64,000 bases of DNA from Candidula unifasciata (taxonomy: Eukaryota; Mollusca; Gastropoda; Stylommatophora; Geomitridae): the NCBI GenBank assembly GCA_905116865.2, contig CAJHNH020008532.1, positions 442,501 to 506,500 on the forward strand, read 5' to 3'. The translations under genes were made by a program, and so were the position numbers. Below, one piece after another: positions 53,481 to 64,000 of this stretch; positions within the stretch are counted from its first letter, which is position 1, and the number at the start of each line of letters is the position of its first letter. Below the pieces are notes generated by a model that was not told the origin of the DNA, ran no database searches, and saw only the letters and a program-made list of their open reading frames with translations.

Positions 53481-54556
53481 TGTTTGAAGTTCTTTTTTTT
53501 AAATCAAATTGATCAAAGGTTGAGTATTGTGCATATGCTCGCGTAGCCCCCCCCCCTCCCCCTCCCCCCCAAAAAAAAGTCCGGTACACACACACAAACA
53601 CACACACACAAATCTAACGCTCACTCTGCGTGTGCACGAACAACCACGCACACTCATACTGGGCGCGTGTGTAAGATCTAGTTATTAAGTATTATTAAGT
53701 AATAACGTTAGGCCGAAGCATAGAACGACAGTCTTGTGTACAGAGCACCAACTACGAAGTTGTCCCATTAGAATACTTCCAGTTTCATCAGCCTGATTTC
53801 TGTGTTTATACAAACACACGCCAGTCTCACCTGCATCATTAACCCAAAAACGCCCCCCCCCCCCCCCCTCCCGTGTGACTGCTGTAATATGTTTGTGTAC
53901 ACAGTAGAAACCCCTGGCTTCATGGCTTGTTGGTCTGTGCTGCGTGACAAGGCACATAACGCTGTATCATGCAGCTGGTTCGTTCGGGCCGTTTGTTCCA
54001 CTTTGATTTCATTCACACATTTCCGAAGGCTGCCAGCGGTCGACTAGTAGACGGACGACACACAGCGCCTTTGATTATCAGTAGATGTGATGTAGGTCGT
54101 GGGTACGGGTATAGGGTATAGGTAGTTGAGATGTGGCTCTGGCATGTGACTGTCTGCTGTTCTGGAGTTTGTCATTTTCAACGGCGGATTTGTTAGTTGT
54201 ACTTGGTACAAGTACAGGCGGTACTCAGTACAGCTGTAGGTTAATTTAAAAAAAAAAAAATTACGCTTACAGTAACACTAAAACATTCGCCGGTGCCTAG
54301 TCTTAAGTTCGTAGTAGTAGTTAGTAGTAGTTACAGTCAGTACAGTAATAAACCTTATTTTAATTATATATTATATAGCTAACAGTGAATAGTTACTTGT
54401 AAGTAATTTTGTATTCGGTTACTTTAGTGTTACTGATATTTTACAGTGAACAAAGTGTTTAGAGTACTAAAGTAGGCGTGGAAACAGCAGTCAGTTAATA
54501 ATGATTTATTTCTACTTGCGTCTATAGTTACATCCACGATACACAGCCTGTAGAAA
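53481..54556. other. MOCS1 upstream region
   Basis: Presumed promoter region of MOCS1. Contains C-runs (53548-53570, 53853-53868), a CA-repeat near 53588-53610, an A-run at 54248-54260 and AGTAGTTAGTAGTAG repeats near 54311-54335. No TATA box or start site can be assigned with confidence. Confidence 0.4.
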
Positions 54557-54804
54557 ATGCACTGCAAGAAAGCTGTGCTTTCATGTGGGACATTGTTGAG
54601 CAACAGTACTGCTGAAGTGTGTAGCAGAGTTGTGTTCTCAGCAACCAGAGGGACAGGTGCTAACATCGTTCACAGCTGTGCTTCCCAAGTATTTCCTGGA
54701 CTGGACGGGTATGTCACCATTTATTAACAGGGTCCAGACTATGTTCAACAGTTCCTAGCGTCCAACCTGAGCCTTTACCAGAGGATAGTCCTATGAAGTA
54801 CAAG
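54557..54804 (+). CDS. MOCS1: MOCS1 first coding region (N-terminal leader), tentative
   Basis: An ATG at 54557 opens a frame beginning [15 protein letters not shown] that runs into a stop near 54730. A different frame ends at a good donor (AAG then GTAATA) after 54804, in the phase 0 needed to join the exon at 55905. The two can be linked by a 74-base intron at 54657-54730 (CAG/GTGCTA donor, TTAACAG acceptor, phase 1). The resulting leader has hydroxylated and basic residues and few acidic ones in its first half, compatible with mitochondrial import. Alternatives are a start in another upstream exon or an indel. Evidence is splice logic only. Confidence 0.45.
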
Positions 54805-57800
54805 GTAATATATTTAGTTTAATTAATCATGATACCCAAACTTTACATAACTGCTAATAAAAGAATTGGTAGCAAAGTAAAAATTGGCACGAGAGGCACA
54901 CCGGACATATAGGACTTATGCTGATGTATCTAGTATATGTTGAAGGGAGGGAAGGGGGAATATGAGCACCTGAGAATAAAGTCGGAGTGCTGTGAAATTT
55001 ACCCAACACATCCGTGAGTGAATTCTACTACAGTCACAAGGACAACACGTTATTAATTGTTGTTAATTCAGAACTGACAGATAGGATTATATGATATTAG
55101 TGCAGTTCTAAATTAACTTGTTGTGGGGTATATAGAACATACAGTTCTTTATATAAGTCACCATCACTCGTAATGTTTTGTACTGTTTATTTTATTCACT
55201 TATTGAAATGAAATTAAACTTAAAACCAAAAATTGTCGGACTGTGTAACATAAACCATATAAAACAGTTCAGCAATACTATAACACTTGAAAGCACCAAG
55301 GAGGAGGTAAAGAGATAATAATATGAGTTTTAAAGTGATGTGGAAGGCACCAACAGAAAAATACAAATCTGCAATCTGAAACTACTATGAACACAATTTA
55401 TTTCACATGTAACCAAATAAGATTAAATAGGAAATGTTATGAAATAAAAATTAAAAAAACTGCAGAATTAGAGCAACAGTGTTGCTGTAACAATAAGAGA
55501 AACAAAACAGCAACAACAACCAAAAAAAAAAAAAAATGAACGGCCTCAGAGTTGTCTAAATTATATTCACATTTTATGTGATCAAAGAGAAACAGATTAT
55601 TTCATTGCTAGAACTGATGCAAGGCAAACGTTGCTGCTAAATCAGAACATAGAAGTCTCAGTTTTAAAAAGACAGCAGAAATAGTATGCAGTGCTGTTAG
55701 GTTGGAGTCTTCCTGCACGTAGAGGGCATTAACCCAGGCTAGGTTTGACAGAAGGATGCTGTTATAATTATAATTTTAATATTAGTATCATCTATATTAA
55801 TATTTGACCTTAAACTTGTTATAATAATAATTTTAATATTAGTATTGTCTGTATAAATATTAGACTTAAACTTCCTTGAACATTTTGTGTTATGTCTGTT
55901 TCAGAGTATACAAGAAAGAGTCAAAGCTAAATTGGTTTCATTTGACCGTCCATTTTCTGATTTCCTAACTGACATTTTTGGCAGGCAGCACACTTATTTA
56001 CGAATTTCCCTCACAGAGAAATGCAATTTAAGATGTAAGTGGTTCTGTCAAAGCAGCATGATCTGATGATATCTCAGATAAAACTATTAGTGTGTGAGTG
56101 AATTAGAGTCAGCCACGGCACCATAATGGCTTGCCTGCTGGTCATGGATAAAAAATCCTTTTTTATATCGATTGATCGATAAGTTTGTCCCCTCTTGGAT
56201 GCTACTGAAAGGTTTACCCTATCATCCTGAGATTTTAAAAATCGCATTGTGGACATTAGACCAGAAAGGCAGATCCCAGAAACCCTGTTCAACCTCCAAC
56301 GAAATTATAATTAGGACACCTTTTTGGTTACACTAGCCGGGTTTCGCCTGCAGTTCTTGTGGGTAAGGACATTGGTCCCTTTTCATGTCATGAAACAAAC
56401 TGAGTGTATTTCTGGTGCCGTTCTCACATATTTTAGACTGGCACGTACTTGATAGTTTGAAGGGCTGACATTGTCAACAGTGAGTTAGCTAGCTGTGTTT
56501 ACTGTTGTGTGCAGACTTTCTGGTGCCGTTCTCACATATTTTAGACTGGCACGTACTTGATAGTTTGAAGGGCTGACATTGTCAACAGTGAGTTAGCTAG
56601 CTGTGTTTACTGTTGTGTGCAGACTTTCTGGTGCTGTTCTCACATATTTTAGACTGGCACGTACTTGATAGTTTGAAGGGCTGACATGGTCAACAGTGAG
56701 ATAGCTAGCTGTGTTGACTGTTGGTTTCAGACTTTCTGGTGCCGTTCTCACATATTCTAGACTGGCACGTACTTGATAGTTTGAAGGGCTGACATGGTCA
56801 ACAGTGAGATAGCTAGCTGTGTTGACTGTTGGTTTCAGACTTTCTGGTGTCGTTCTCACATATTTTAGACTGGCACGTACTTGATAGTTTGAAGGGCTGG
56901 CATGGTCAACAGTGAGTTAGCTAGCTGTGTTGACTGTTGGTTTCAGACTTTCTGGTGCCGTTCTCACATATTTTAGACTGGCACGTACTTGATAGTTTGA
57001 AGGGCTGGCATGGTCAACAGTGAGTTAGCTAGCTGTGTTTACTGTTGTGTACAGACTTTCTGGTGCTGTTCTCACATATTTTAGAGTGGCACGTACTTGA
57101 TAGTTTGAAGGGCTGACATGGTCAACAGTGAGTTAGCTAGCTGTGTTGAGTTGGGTTTAGAGTTTCCGGAAGAGCTTTAACAAAATATATGCAGATTTTG
57201 AATCAGGTTGTAACTGGTACTGTCAGCATCGGACCTCTTCATTGGCTTCTACTGAAGGAAACAAGGTACATACAGATATGTCCAGAGTGCCATCATGTTT
57301 AATTAATTAATTAATTCATTCATTCATTACTTCCAACAAATGTCCTGGTTCACATTTGAGTCAAGATTGTCTTTGGAACTAAAGTCATTTTGAAAGGGAT
57401 TTGAACACATGATAAAGGCAACCAGGCTGGCAGTCAAGCATTTTAGCAACTGCACCATTCTGGCTCCCAACCAGTTACAAATAAATTATAAAGTTGTCTC
57501 AAAAAAAATTGAAAATGTGATGCCTATACGATTTATCATCATCCCATTGTGCGTACTGAGGCCCCATTATGAGGGTTGGGGGGGGGGGATATACCCACTG
57601 CCTCCTAACACATGTAGTAAAAGTCAACTATTTAGTGACGTTTCCTTTGAAATTGGCGTTCATCTTCCTGAGAGGCAAAGAACCAACAGCCTGCAGATAA
57701 GTCAGATCTGTAAAACATATGTGCAGTGCATTAAAAACTCAAGTTCTGAATGAGGTTTAGGTTTAGATGGCGGATCAGCATCATGGCACAAGGGTAGGAA

Positions 57801-60800
57801 CCCATAAGTGCTACTTCTAACTCGAGACTGAGCCCGAAGAAACTCAGCGCAGGGCATAAACTCTGTGGTACCGGCGTGGATCAAAAAATACTTTAGGTAG
57901 AATTTGAACTCCAAATTTTTCTGGGCAGTGCCATTAGGCTACTCTTTTTGATTTCCAACTGCCAGTAGATTTTTTACATGCGCAACAATACACACGGGCG
58001 TCTGATCTCACTACCCAGAGACCAGGGGAAATTACTGAAAGTCCAAGTGAAAAAATCCCAGCCTTTACGGGGGCATGAACCGGGGACCTCTAGCACTCAA
58101 GGCAGACGCCATGCCTCGAGATCATGCAGCCCCCTAATGACACAGGTGCTTTCCTTAATGTGCTCATCTCAATGATGTAACATGCTTGTGTTCTTTGGCA
58201 AATATACAGCATGGCTTAGACTCATAAGTTTGTAATGATTCAATACAGTTTCTTTCACTGCCTAATTTTGTTACTGAAGTAGCTTGCATCCTGAGTGTGA
58301 TCCATGAGATTACCGACTAAGATGTGCATAACATAGAACAAACAAGTGAATTATAAATTCAATTTGCTGAAGGAAATGGATATGGTAGGAAACTGTACTG
58401 TGGCCTATCAGATTAATGAATGAATAAATTACCCACTCACTTGATGCTGTAACGTGCTTGTGTCCTTTGGCAAATATACAGCTTGGCTTAGACTCTGAAG
58501 ATTGTATATAGATTTGAAATTTATTTTGAACTGACAAGACACAATTAGGCATATAGATTTGAAATCTGGCCTACATATTTGAAAAATAGCCTTTAGAACT
58601 GAATTTACTGTTGAGTTGGGCTGCAAGAGTTCACTTATGTCTTCTGTATATTTAGATTTGAAATGAGCTGATGGTTTGAGCTGATGAGACAGGTGTGTGG
58701 AGTCAATGACAATGTGTATAATTCTACAATTCTTGGGTGATTCATGTCATTCATTAGTGTTTCATATACTGTAGTATGTCCACTGCATCTTCACAGTGCA
58801 CTCATTCTTTTTCCAGTCCATCTTTTTGTGTCCACCCACATGTAATGTTGACATCCCATAGCTCTTCCCTCCACCATGTACTCCAACAAAATGAGAAATG
58901 AACACAATGCAACGACTTTTTTATTAATGCATCACCATGGTCATTGAAAACCCTGCCCAGTAAGCAAGACGATTGGATAATTTGTTTAGCTTTGTTTCGT
59001 TTGTCCATAATGCCATGGATTGCATTGCATGGATTGGGAAAATTAAGTGAGGAATGGTGTCAAAGGAGAACAGGACTGCAGATAGTTGCTGAGAATCTAA
59101 GAAGCAACACATCAAAGACACATGACGACAAACAATGGTCCTGAAATCCCATGCACTTATTATGGAAGATATTTCATAACACAGACAGGTCTTGCTAGTC
59201 ACACTCACCATCACCGTGGGCTGTGGTTTCCATGCCTCCCGATAGCACAGGGGGAGACTGTTGTCTTGAAAAATGGAAAAGTGCCACCCAAAAAAGGAAG
59301 AAGCCGATAACATGAATTACCAGAAAAAATGACAGGATAAGAAAGATAATTAAACATAAAGGCATGCATTATATTAATTGAGATTGAACGAATAAAGGGT
59401 TTTGCACATCTCGTTAGAATGAAGTCTGCGCAACTAATGTTAAGGTATAACCCCTCACCCAAAAAAAAATCCGTCTAGGGCTAGAGGGTTGAGTTAAGTC
59501 AATAATTGACACAGCACTCAAGGCATTCCCATGCATGCTAGGACTAGAGGGTTGAGTTAAGTCAATAATTGACACAGCACTCAAGGCATTCCCATGCATG
59601 CTAGGGCTAGAGGGTTGAGTTAAGTCAATAATTGACACAGCACTCAAGGCATTCCCATGCATGCTAGGACTAGAGGGTTGAGTTAAGTCAATAATTGACA
59701 CAGCACTCAAGGCATTCCCATGAATGCTAGGACTAGAGGGTTGAGTTAAGTCAATAATTGACACAGCACTCGAGGCATTCCCATGCATGCTAGGACTAGA
59801 GGGTTGAGTTAAGTCAATAATTGACACAGCACTCAAGGCATTCCCATGCATGCTAGGACTAGAGGGTTGAGTTAAGTCAATAATTGACACAGCACTCGAG
59901 GCATTCCCATGCATGCTAGGGCTAGAGGGTTGAGTTAAGTCAATAATTGACACAGCACTCAAGGCATTCCCATGCATGCTAGGGCTAGAGTGTTGAGTTA
60001 AGTCAATAATTGACACAGCACTCAAGGCATTCCCATGCATGCTAGGACTAGAGGGTTGAGTTAAGTCAATAATTGACACAGCACTTGAGGCATTCCCATG
60101 CATGCTAGGACTAGAGGGTTGAGTTAAGTCAATAATTGACACAGCACTCAAGGCATTCCCATGCATGCTAGGGCTAGAGGGTTGAGTTAAGTCAATAATT
60201 GACATCACAGCACTCGAGGCATTCCCATGCATGCTAGGACTAGAGGGTTGAGTTAAGTCAATAATTGACACAGCACTCGAGGCATTCCCATGCATGCTAG
60301 GACTAGAGGGTTGAGTTAAGTCAATAATTGACACAGCACTCGAGGCATTCCCATGCATGCTAGGGCTAGAGGGTTGAGTTAAGTCAATAATTGACACAGC
60401 ACTCAAGGCATTCCCATGCATGCTAGGACTAGAGGGTTGAGTTAAGTCAATAATTGACACAGCACTCAAGGCATTCAAATGCATGCTAGGACTAGAGGGT
60501 TGAGTTAAGTCAATAATTGACACAGCACTCAAGGCATTCCCATGCATGCTAGGACTAGAGGGTTGAGTTAAGTCAATAATTGACACAGCACTCAAGGCAT
60601 TCAAATGCATGCTAGGACTAGAGGGTTGAGTTAAGTCAATAATTGACACAGCACTCGAGGCATTCCCATGCATGCTAGGACTAGAGGGTTGAGTTAAGTC
60701 AATAATTGACACAGCACTCGAGGCATTCCCATGCATGCTAGGGCTAGAGGGTTGAGTTAAGTCAATAATTGACACAGCACTCAAGGCATTCAAATGCATG

Positions 60801-63343
60801 CTAGGACTAGAGGGTTGAGTTAAGTCAATAATTGACACAGCACTCAAGGCATTCCCATGCATGCTAGGACTAGAGGGTTGAGTTAAGTCAATAATTGACA
60901 CAGCACTCGAGGCATTCCCATGCATGCTAGGACTAGAGGGTTGAGTTAAGTCAATAATTGACACAGCACTCAAGGCATTCCCATGCATGCTAGGGCTAGA
61001 GAGTTGAGTTAAGTCAATAATTGACATCACAGCACTCGAGGCATTCCCATGCATGCTAGGACTAGAGGGTTGAGTTAAGTCAATAATTGACACAGCACTC
61101 AAGGCATTCAAATGCATGCTAGGACTAGAGGGTTGAGTTAAGTCAATAATTGACATCACAGCACTCAAGGCATTCCCATGCATGCTAGGGCTAGAGGGTT
61201 GAGTTAAGTCAATAATTGACACAGCACTCAAGGCATTCCCATGCATGCTAGGACTAGAGGGTTGAGTTAAGTCAATAATTGACACAGCACTCAAGGCATT
61301 CAAATGCATGCTAGGACTAGAGGGTTGAGTTAAGTCAATAATTGACACAGCACTCGAGGCATTCCCATGCATGCTAGGACTAGAGGGTTGAGTTAAGTGA
61401 ATAATTGACACAGCACTCGAGGCATTCCCATGCATGCTAGGGCTAGAGGGTTGAGTTAAGTCAATAATTGACACAGCACTCTAGGCATTCCCATGCATGC
61501 TAGGACTAGAGGGTTGAGTTAAGTCAATAATTGACACAGCACTCAAGGCATTCCCATGCATGCTAGGGCTAGAGGGTTGAGTTAAGTCAATAATTGACAT
61601 CACAGCACTCGAGGCATTCCCATGCATGCTAGGGCTAGAGGGTTGAGTTAAGTCAATAATTGACACAGCACTCAAGGCATTCAAATGCATGCTAGGGCTA
61701 GAGAAAAAACAATAAAACAATGGATAGACATTTCAGAGCTACGCTTTGCAAACACAAATAAAACACAATCAAATCAGCACATCTGGCTTTTGATCGCCAG
61801 CCTAGGCTTCATAAGTCACGCATTATAAATTATTATTGGGGATTTCATTAATAATGATATCACATTTGATCAATAAATGCAGTGAAGAGTTGAAATGAAG
61901 CAACAGTGTGTGCCTGCGGGCATAATATTTCTCGTTTTAGTCACCACATGTCATACATAAATAATATTGAATATTTTTGTTATGTTTCCCTCTGTGGTTT
62001 TGAAATGAACACTCATAAACCTTACATTTGCATGTAAAGTTTATGAGTGTTCATTTAAAAACCACAGAGGGATAGACTGGTGTCTACTAAAGTTTATTGC
62101 AGTTTCTTGTTTTAAAAAAAAAATGGAGATGCATAAATATCCAATATTAACACACAAAAATGGTTTATAAATCCCAGTTATAACCCAGATGGGTTGAACA
62201 GGATGTTGTTGTTTAAACTACTTCTACATCTTTTACCGGGAATAATCTTTACCAAATATATTTATTCTATCATGTCACTGTTAACATATAAGGTACTTAC
62301 AAGCAATGTCCATTGCTGCCGGTCTGCTGATTTTCTGCTGATGGAATCCAATATCAATTAAAAAATTTTGTTATTTCCATTTCTACCATGCTTCTTCAGG
62401 TTTTCTTTTTTTTTCATCCGTCATCTGCTGGAGAGAGAATTGTTATTCCCAAAGTGTCCCCTGGACCAAAATTATTCAAGCCATTCGGGTCTTCTCCGTT
62501 TTCATAAGATTTGTCAGTAATGGACATTTCATTTGTCTTCTCAGCTTTTTTTTTTTTTTTTGGTGTGATCTTGTAGGACCAAAATACCAAAATATTCACA
62601 GGATTCTCCTTAGATATTTATTTTCAAAGTCCTTAGTTTATCTTTAATTCCCGCTGTCATTTTTCATCACTCAAGTACACATAAAATATATTTAAAAAAA
62701 AAAAAAATTTTTTTTAGAAGGCTAAAATAAATTATTATTACAGGCATGAAAACAATGAATGCTTGTATCTTGCTGTGTATGAGAACGAGTTATCACATTG
62801 TGACTGTGTCCTGATATATTGCCTGTGGGTCATGGGAAGCATTGGAAACATTATTGTGAACTAAAACACAAATATTTGTATGTCACAGCCATTATTTTGA
62901 ACTGAGGACTGTTGGTGGATAGAAACCTGACTACAAATAAACTGGATACATATCTATAGCATACTTATCTATAAAATACTTATCTATAACATACTTATCT
63001 ATAACATACTTATCTTTGACATACATATCTATAACACTACTTATCTATAACATACATATCTATAACACTACTTATCTATAACATACATATCTATAACATA
63101 CATATCTATAACACTACATATCTATAACATACATATCTATAACATACATATCTATAACAATACTTCCTCTTACAGGTCAATACTGTATGCCTGAGGAGGG
63201 TGTGGGCCTGTCTCCCAAAGATCACATTCTAACTACTGTAGAAATACTCAAGTTATCCAGGCTGTTTGTGTCCGAAGGAGTCACTAAGATCAGATTGACA
63301 GGAGGGGAACCACTTGTTCGACCAGACATACATCAGATTATTG
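54557..63343 (+). CDS. MOCS1: MOCS1 (molybdenum cofactor biosynthesis, MoaA domain), 5' part
   Basis: Radical-SAM GTP 3',8-cyclase, the first step of molybdenum cofactor synthesis, acting in mitochondria in animals (family knowledge). Exons seen are a first exon region at 54557-54804 and coding exons at 55905-56034 and 63176-63343; the rest lies beyond the window. The [4Fe-4S] motif CNLRCQYC is assembled across the junction of the last two exons, and [10 protein letters not shown] follows, which is diagnostic for MoaA/MOCS1. Exon 55905-56034 joins 63176-63343 in phase 1. The N-terminus is poorly conserved in the family, so its model is tentative. Intron 2 is about 7.1 kb and carries a 2.2-kb satellite and a 41-bp-arm hairpin. 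Confidence 0.9.
54805..55904 (+). other. MOCS1 intron 1
   Basis: AT-rich intron with an imperfect direct repeat near its end (TTATAATTATAATTTTAATA at about 55761 and a relative at about 55818). No gene seen. Confidence 0.5.
55905..56034 (+). CDS. MOCS1: MOCS1 exon: start of radical-SAM domain
   Basis: The acceptor is CTGTTTCAG and the donor GTAAGT; the exon starts in phase 0 and ends after one base of a codon. It encodes [17 protein letters not shown], then [20 protein letters not shown] and CNLR, closely matching human MOCS1 around its [21 protein letters not shown] segment. The first two iron-sulphur cysteines are here; the second is completed by the next exon. Confidence 0.95.
56400..57155. 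repeat. 108-bp tandem repeat, 7 copies
   Basis: Units with core TCTCACATATTTTAGACTGG then CACGTACTTGATAGTTTGAA. Two sub-variants alternate (TTTACTGTTGTGTGC and TTGACTGTTGGTTTC), suggesting duplication in blocks. In MOCS1 intron 2. Confidence 0.93.
57376..57475 (-). mobile_element. tRNA-derived SINE head
   Basis: On the minus strand the B box is GTGTTCAAATCCC (about 57408-57396), with a tRNA-like upstream part containing GTGCAGTTGCTAAAATGCTT. No intact tRNA. Confidence 0.55.
57560..57745 (-). repeat. Dispersed SINE-like family copy
   Basis: The minus strand carries TTTTACAGATCTGACTTATC, GGCTGTTGGTTCTTTGCCTC and ATTTCAAAGGAAACGTCACT, then GTTGACTTTTACTAC: the same order of blocks as in the copies at 0.5-0.7 and 43.7 kb. 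Confidence 0.65.
57980..58135 (-). mobile_element. tRNA-derived SINE head
   Basis: On the minus strand, GGGGCTGCATGATCTCGAGG then CATGGCGTCTGCCTTGAGTG, with B-box-like CCCCGGTTCATGCCC. Resembles a tRNA head with a non-pairing stem, hence SINE rather than tRNA gene. Confidence 0.5.
59470..61708. repeat. 63-bp minisatellite, about 35 units, in MOCS1 intron 2
   Basis: Units with core AGTCAATAATTGACACAGCA then CTCAAGGCATTCCCATGCAT. Four units carry a 3-base insertion (GACATCACAG). Because the unit and its insertions are multiples of three, the minus strand is open for 686 codons as a 21-residue repeat ([20 protein letters not shown]). One nonsense change (CTCTAGGC at about 61480) is the only stop. 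The core matches dispersed repeats at 38.26 and 47.30 kb. Not regarded as a gene. Confidence 0.97.
61987..62072. repeat. Near-perfect 86-base hairpin (41-bp arms, 4-base loop)
   Basis: Left arm 61987-62027 and right arm 62032-62072 pair at 39 of 41 positions around the loop TTGC; the mismatches are at 62002/62057 and 62021/62038. The arm begins TCCCTCTGTGGTTTT. In MOCS1 intron 2. It may be a palindromic MITE, a recent inverted duplication or a small-RNA hairpin. Confidence 0.85.
62940..63166. repeat. 15-bp repeat array at the MOCS1 exon 3 acceptor
   Basis: About 15 units of CATACTTATCTATAA or CATACATATCTATAA end about 10 bases from the acceptor CCTCTTACAG. Each unit contains CTATAAC, a plausible branch-point sequence. 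Confidence 0.9.
63176..63343 (+). CDS. MOCS1: MOCS1 exon: radical-SAM core
   Basis: The acceptor is CCTCTTACAG and the donor GTCAGT; the exon is 168 nt, completing a split codon and ending one base into the next. It encodes [16 protein letters not shown], then [35 protein letters not shown]. The GGEP motif that contacts S-adenosylmethionine is intact. A 15-bp repeat array ends about 10 bases before the pyrimidine tract of its acceptor. Confidence 0.95.
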
Positions 63344-64000
63344 GTCAGTTTGAGTGATGATTAATTGCGATAACATTATCTTCATTAATAATCTCACCCC
63401 TGTAGTCTGTTTCACTGTTTCCTAATCATTTATATTATTTTTTGTTTTTGTAACAACATCGTAAATATAATTCTTACTACAGTGACTTGGTATAGTCATC
63501 TTCATTTACTGATGCTGTCAGAGTGTGGCATCTTTTGGGAATTGTGTGTTTGACCCTTGGTAAAGCTCCTAATTTTCAACTGTCTCCACTCTAAACCCAA
63601 GGAACCAAGTGTAGTTACTATGCCGCCTCTGCTAGGTCAGTGCCAGATAGTCTGCATGACTGCTACCAAACTCCAAATATAATCTTCCTAAAAGGTCAAT
63701 GTGATCCCACGTACTGGGACATATTGAGTATATGGTATTTCTCATGGTACCAGTTATAGGCCGGGTCAAGTTGGAATAGCGCTGTTTCCTACATTTTGGA
63801 GGATTCAAACGTATGACCACAACATACAAACATGGCAACAGGCAGACCTGCTAGCTACTAAACAGTTATGTTTCTACAAGCATAAGAACATCATGTTACT
63901 GTTCCTGTGTGTGATTTGTTAGCAGAATAACATCATTATTAAAATAAAACCAAAAGTGCTGTTTCAACAGATATCTGTTTTTGAAAAACAGTTCCAGCTG
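63344..64000 (+). other. MOCS1 intron 3 (incomplete) with SINE-like head
   Basis: The intron runs off the window. At 63745-63865 the minus strand shows a tRNA-like head with A-box-like TTTAGTAGCTAGCAGG and B box GTTTGAATCC. Nothing else recognised. Confidence 0.45.

Overview
This is a eukaryotic nuclear window from an invertebrate, most likely a lophotrochozoan and probably a mollusc. The reasons are spliced GT-AG genes of animal families, AT-rich intergenic DNA, many tRNA-derived SINE fragments, decayed non-LTR retrotransposons, hAT-type miniature elements and abundant micro- and minisatellites. The phylum is inferred from repeat style and protein flavour; the species cannot be told.

Two protein-coding genes are supported. 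(1) On the minus strand, from about 37.2 kb down to 9.06 kb, lies a group II p21-activated kinase (PAK4/5/6, fly mbt type). It has a non-coding first exon, a CRIB exon that starts the protein, a long low-complexity exon, a Ser/Pro/Gln exon, and kinase-domain exons carrying the P-loop, the alphaC/hinge region, the DFG/APE activation segment and the C-lobe end. Two expected kinase exons (HRD catalytic loop; alphaF region) were not found in the introns where they belong. (2) On the plus strand, from 54.56 kb to beyond the right edge, lies the 5' part of MOCS1, the radical-SAM enzyme of molybdenum cofactor synthesis. Its CxxxCxxC motif is split across an exon junction. The genes are convergent in neither sense: their 5' ends face each other across about 17 kb of transposon-rich intergenic DNA (37.2-54.5 kb).

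About a third of the window is tandem minisatellite: some 20 different arrays with units from 15 to 108 bp, mostly inside PAK introns, plus a 3.6-kb array beyond the PAK 3' end and a 2.2-kb array in MOCS1 intron 2. The arrays are unrelated to one another, so this looks like a locus or genome prone to creating new minisatellites.

The most striking observation concerns the PAK exon at 13090-13223. The roughly 57-copy array just upstream of it (in gene orientation) is built from the exon's own 3' splice site plus its first 12 coding bases. The older, decayed array on its other side is built from its own 5' splice site plus about 15 exon bases. Every decoy acceptor, if used, would read V-V-V-M-Y-C and then a stop. 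Other points of note are a 63-bp satellite that shares sequence with a dispersed repeat seen twice elsewhere in the window, a near-perfect 41-bp-arm hairpin in MOCS1 intron 2, an hAT MITE with a perfect 8-bp target duplication, and a foldback element nested in a dead LINE.
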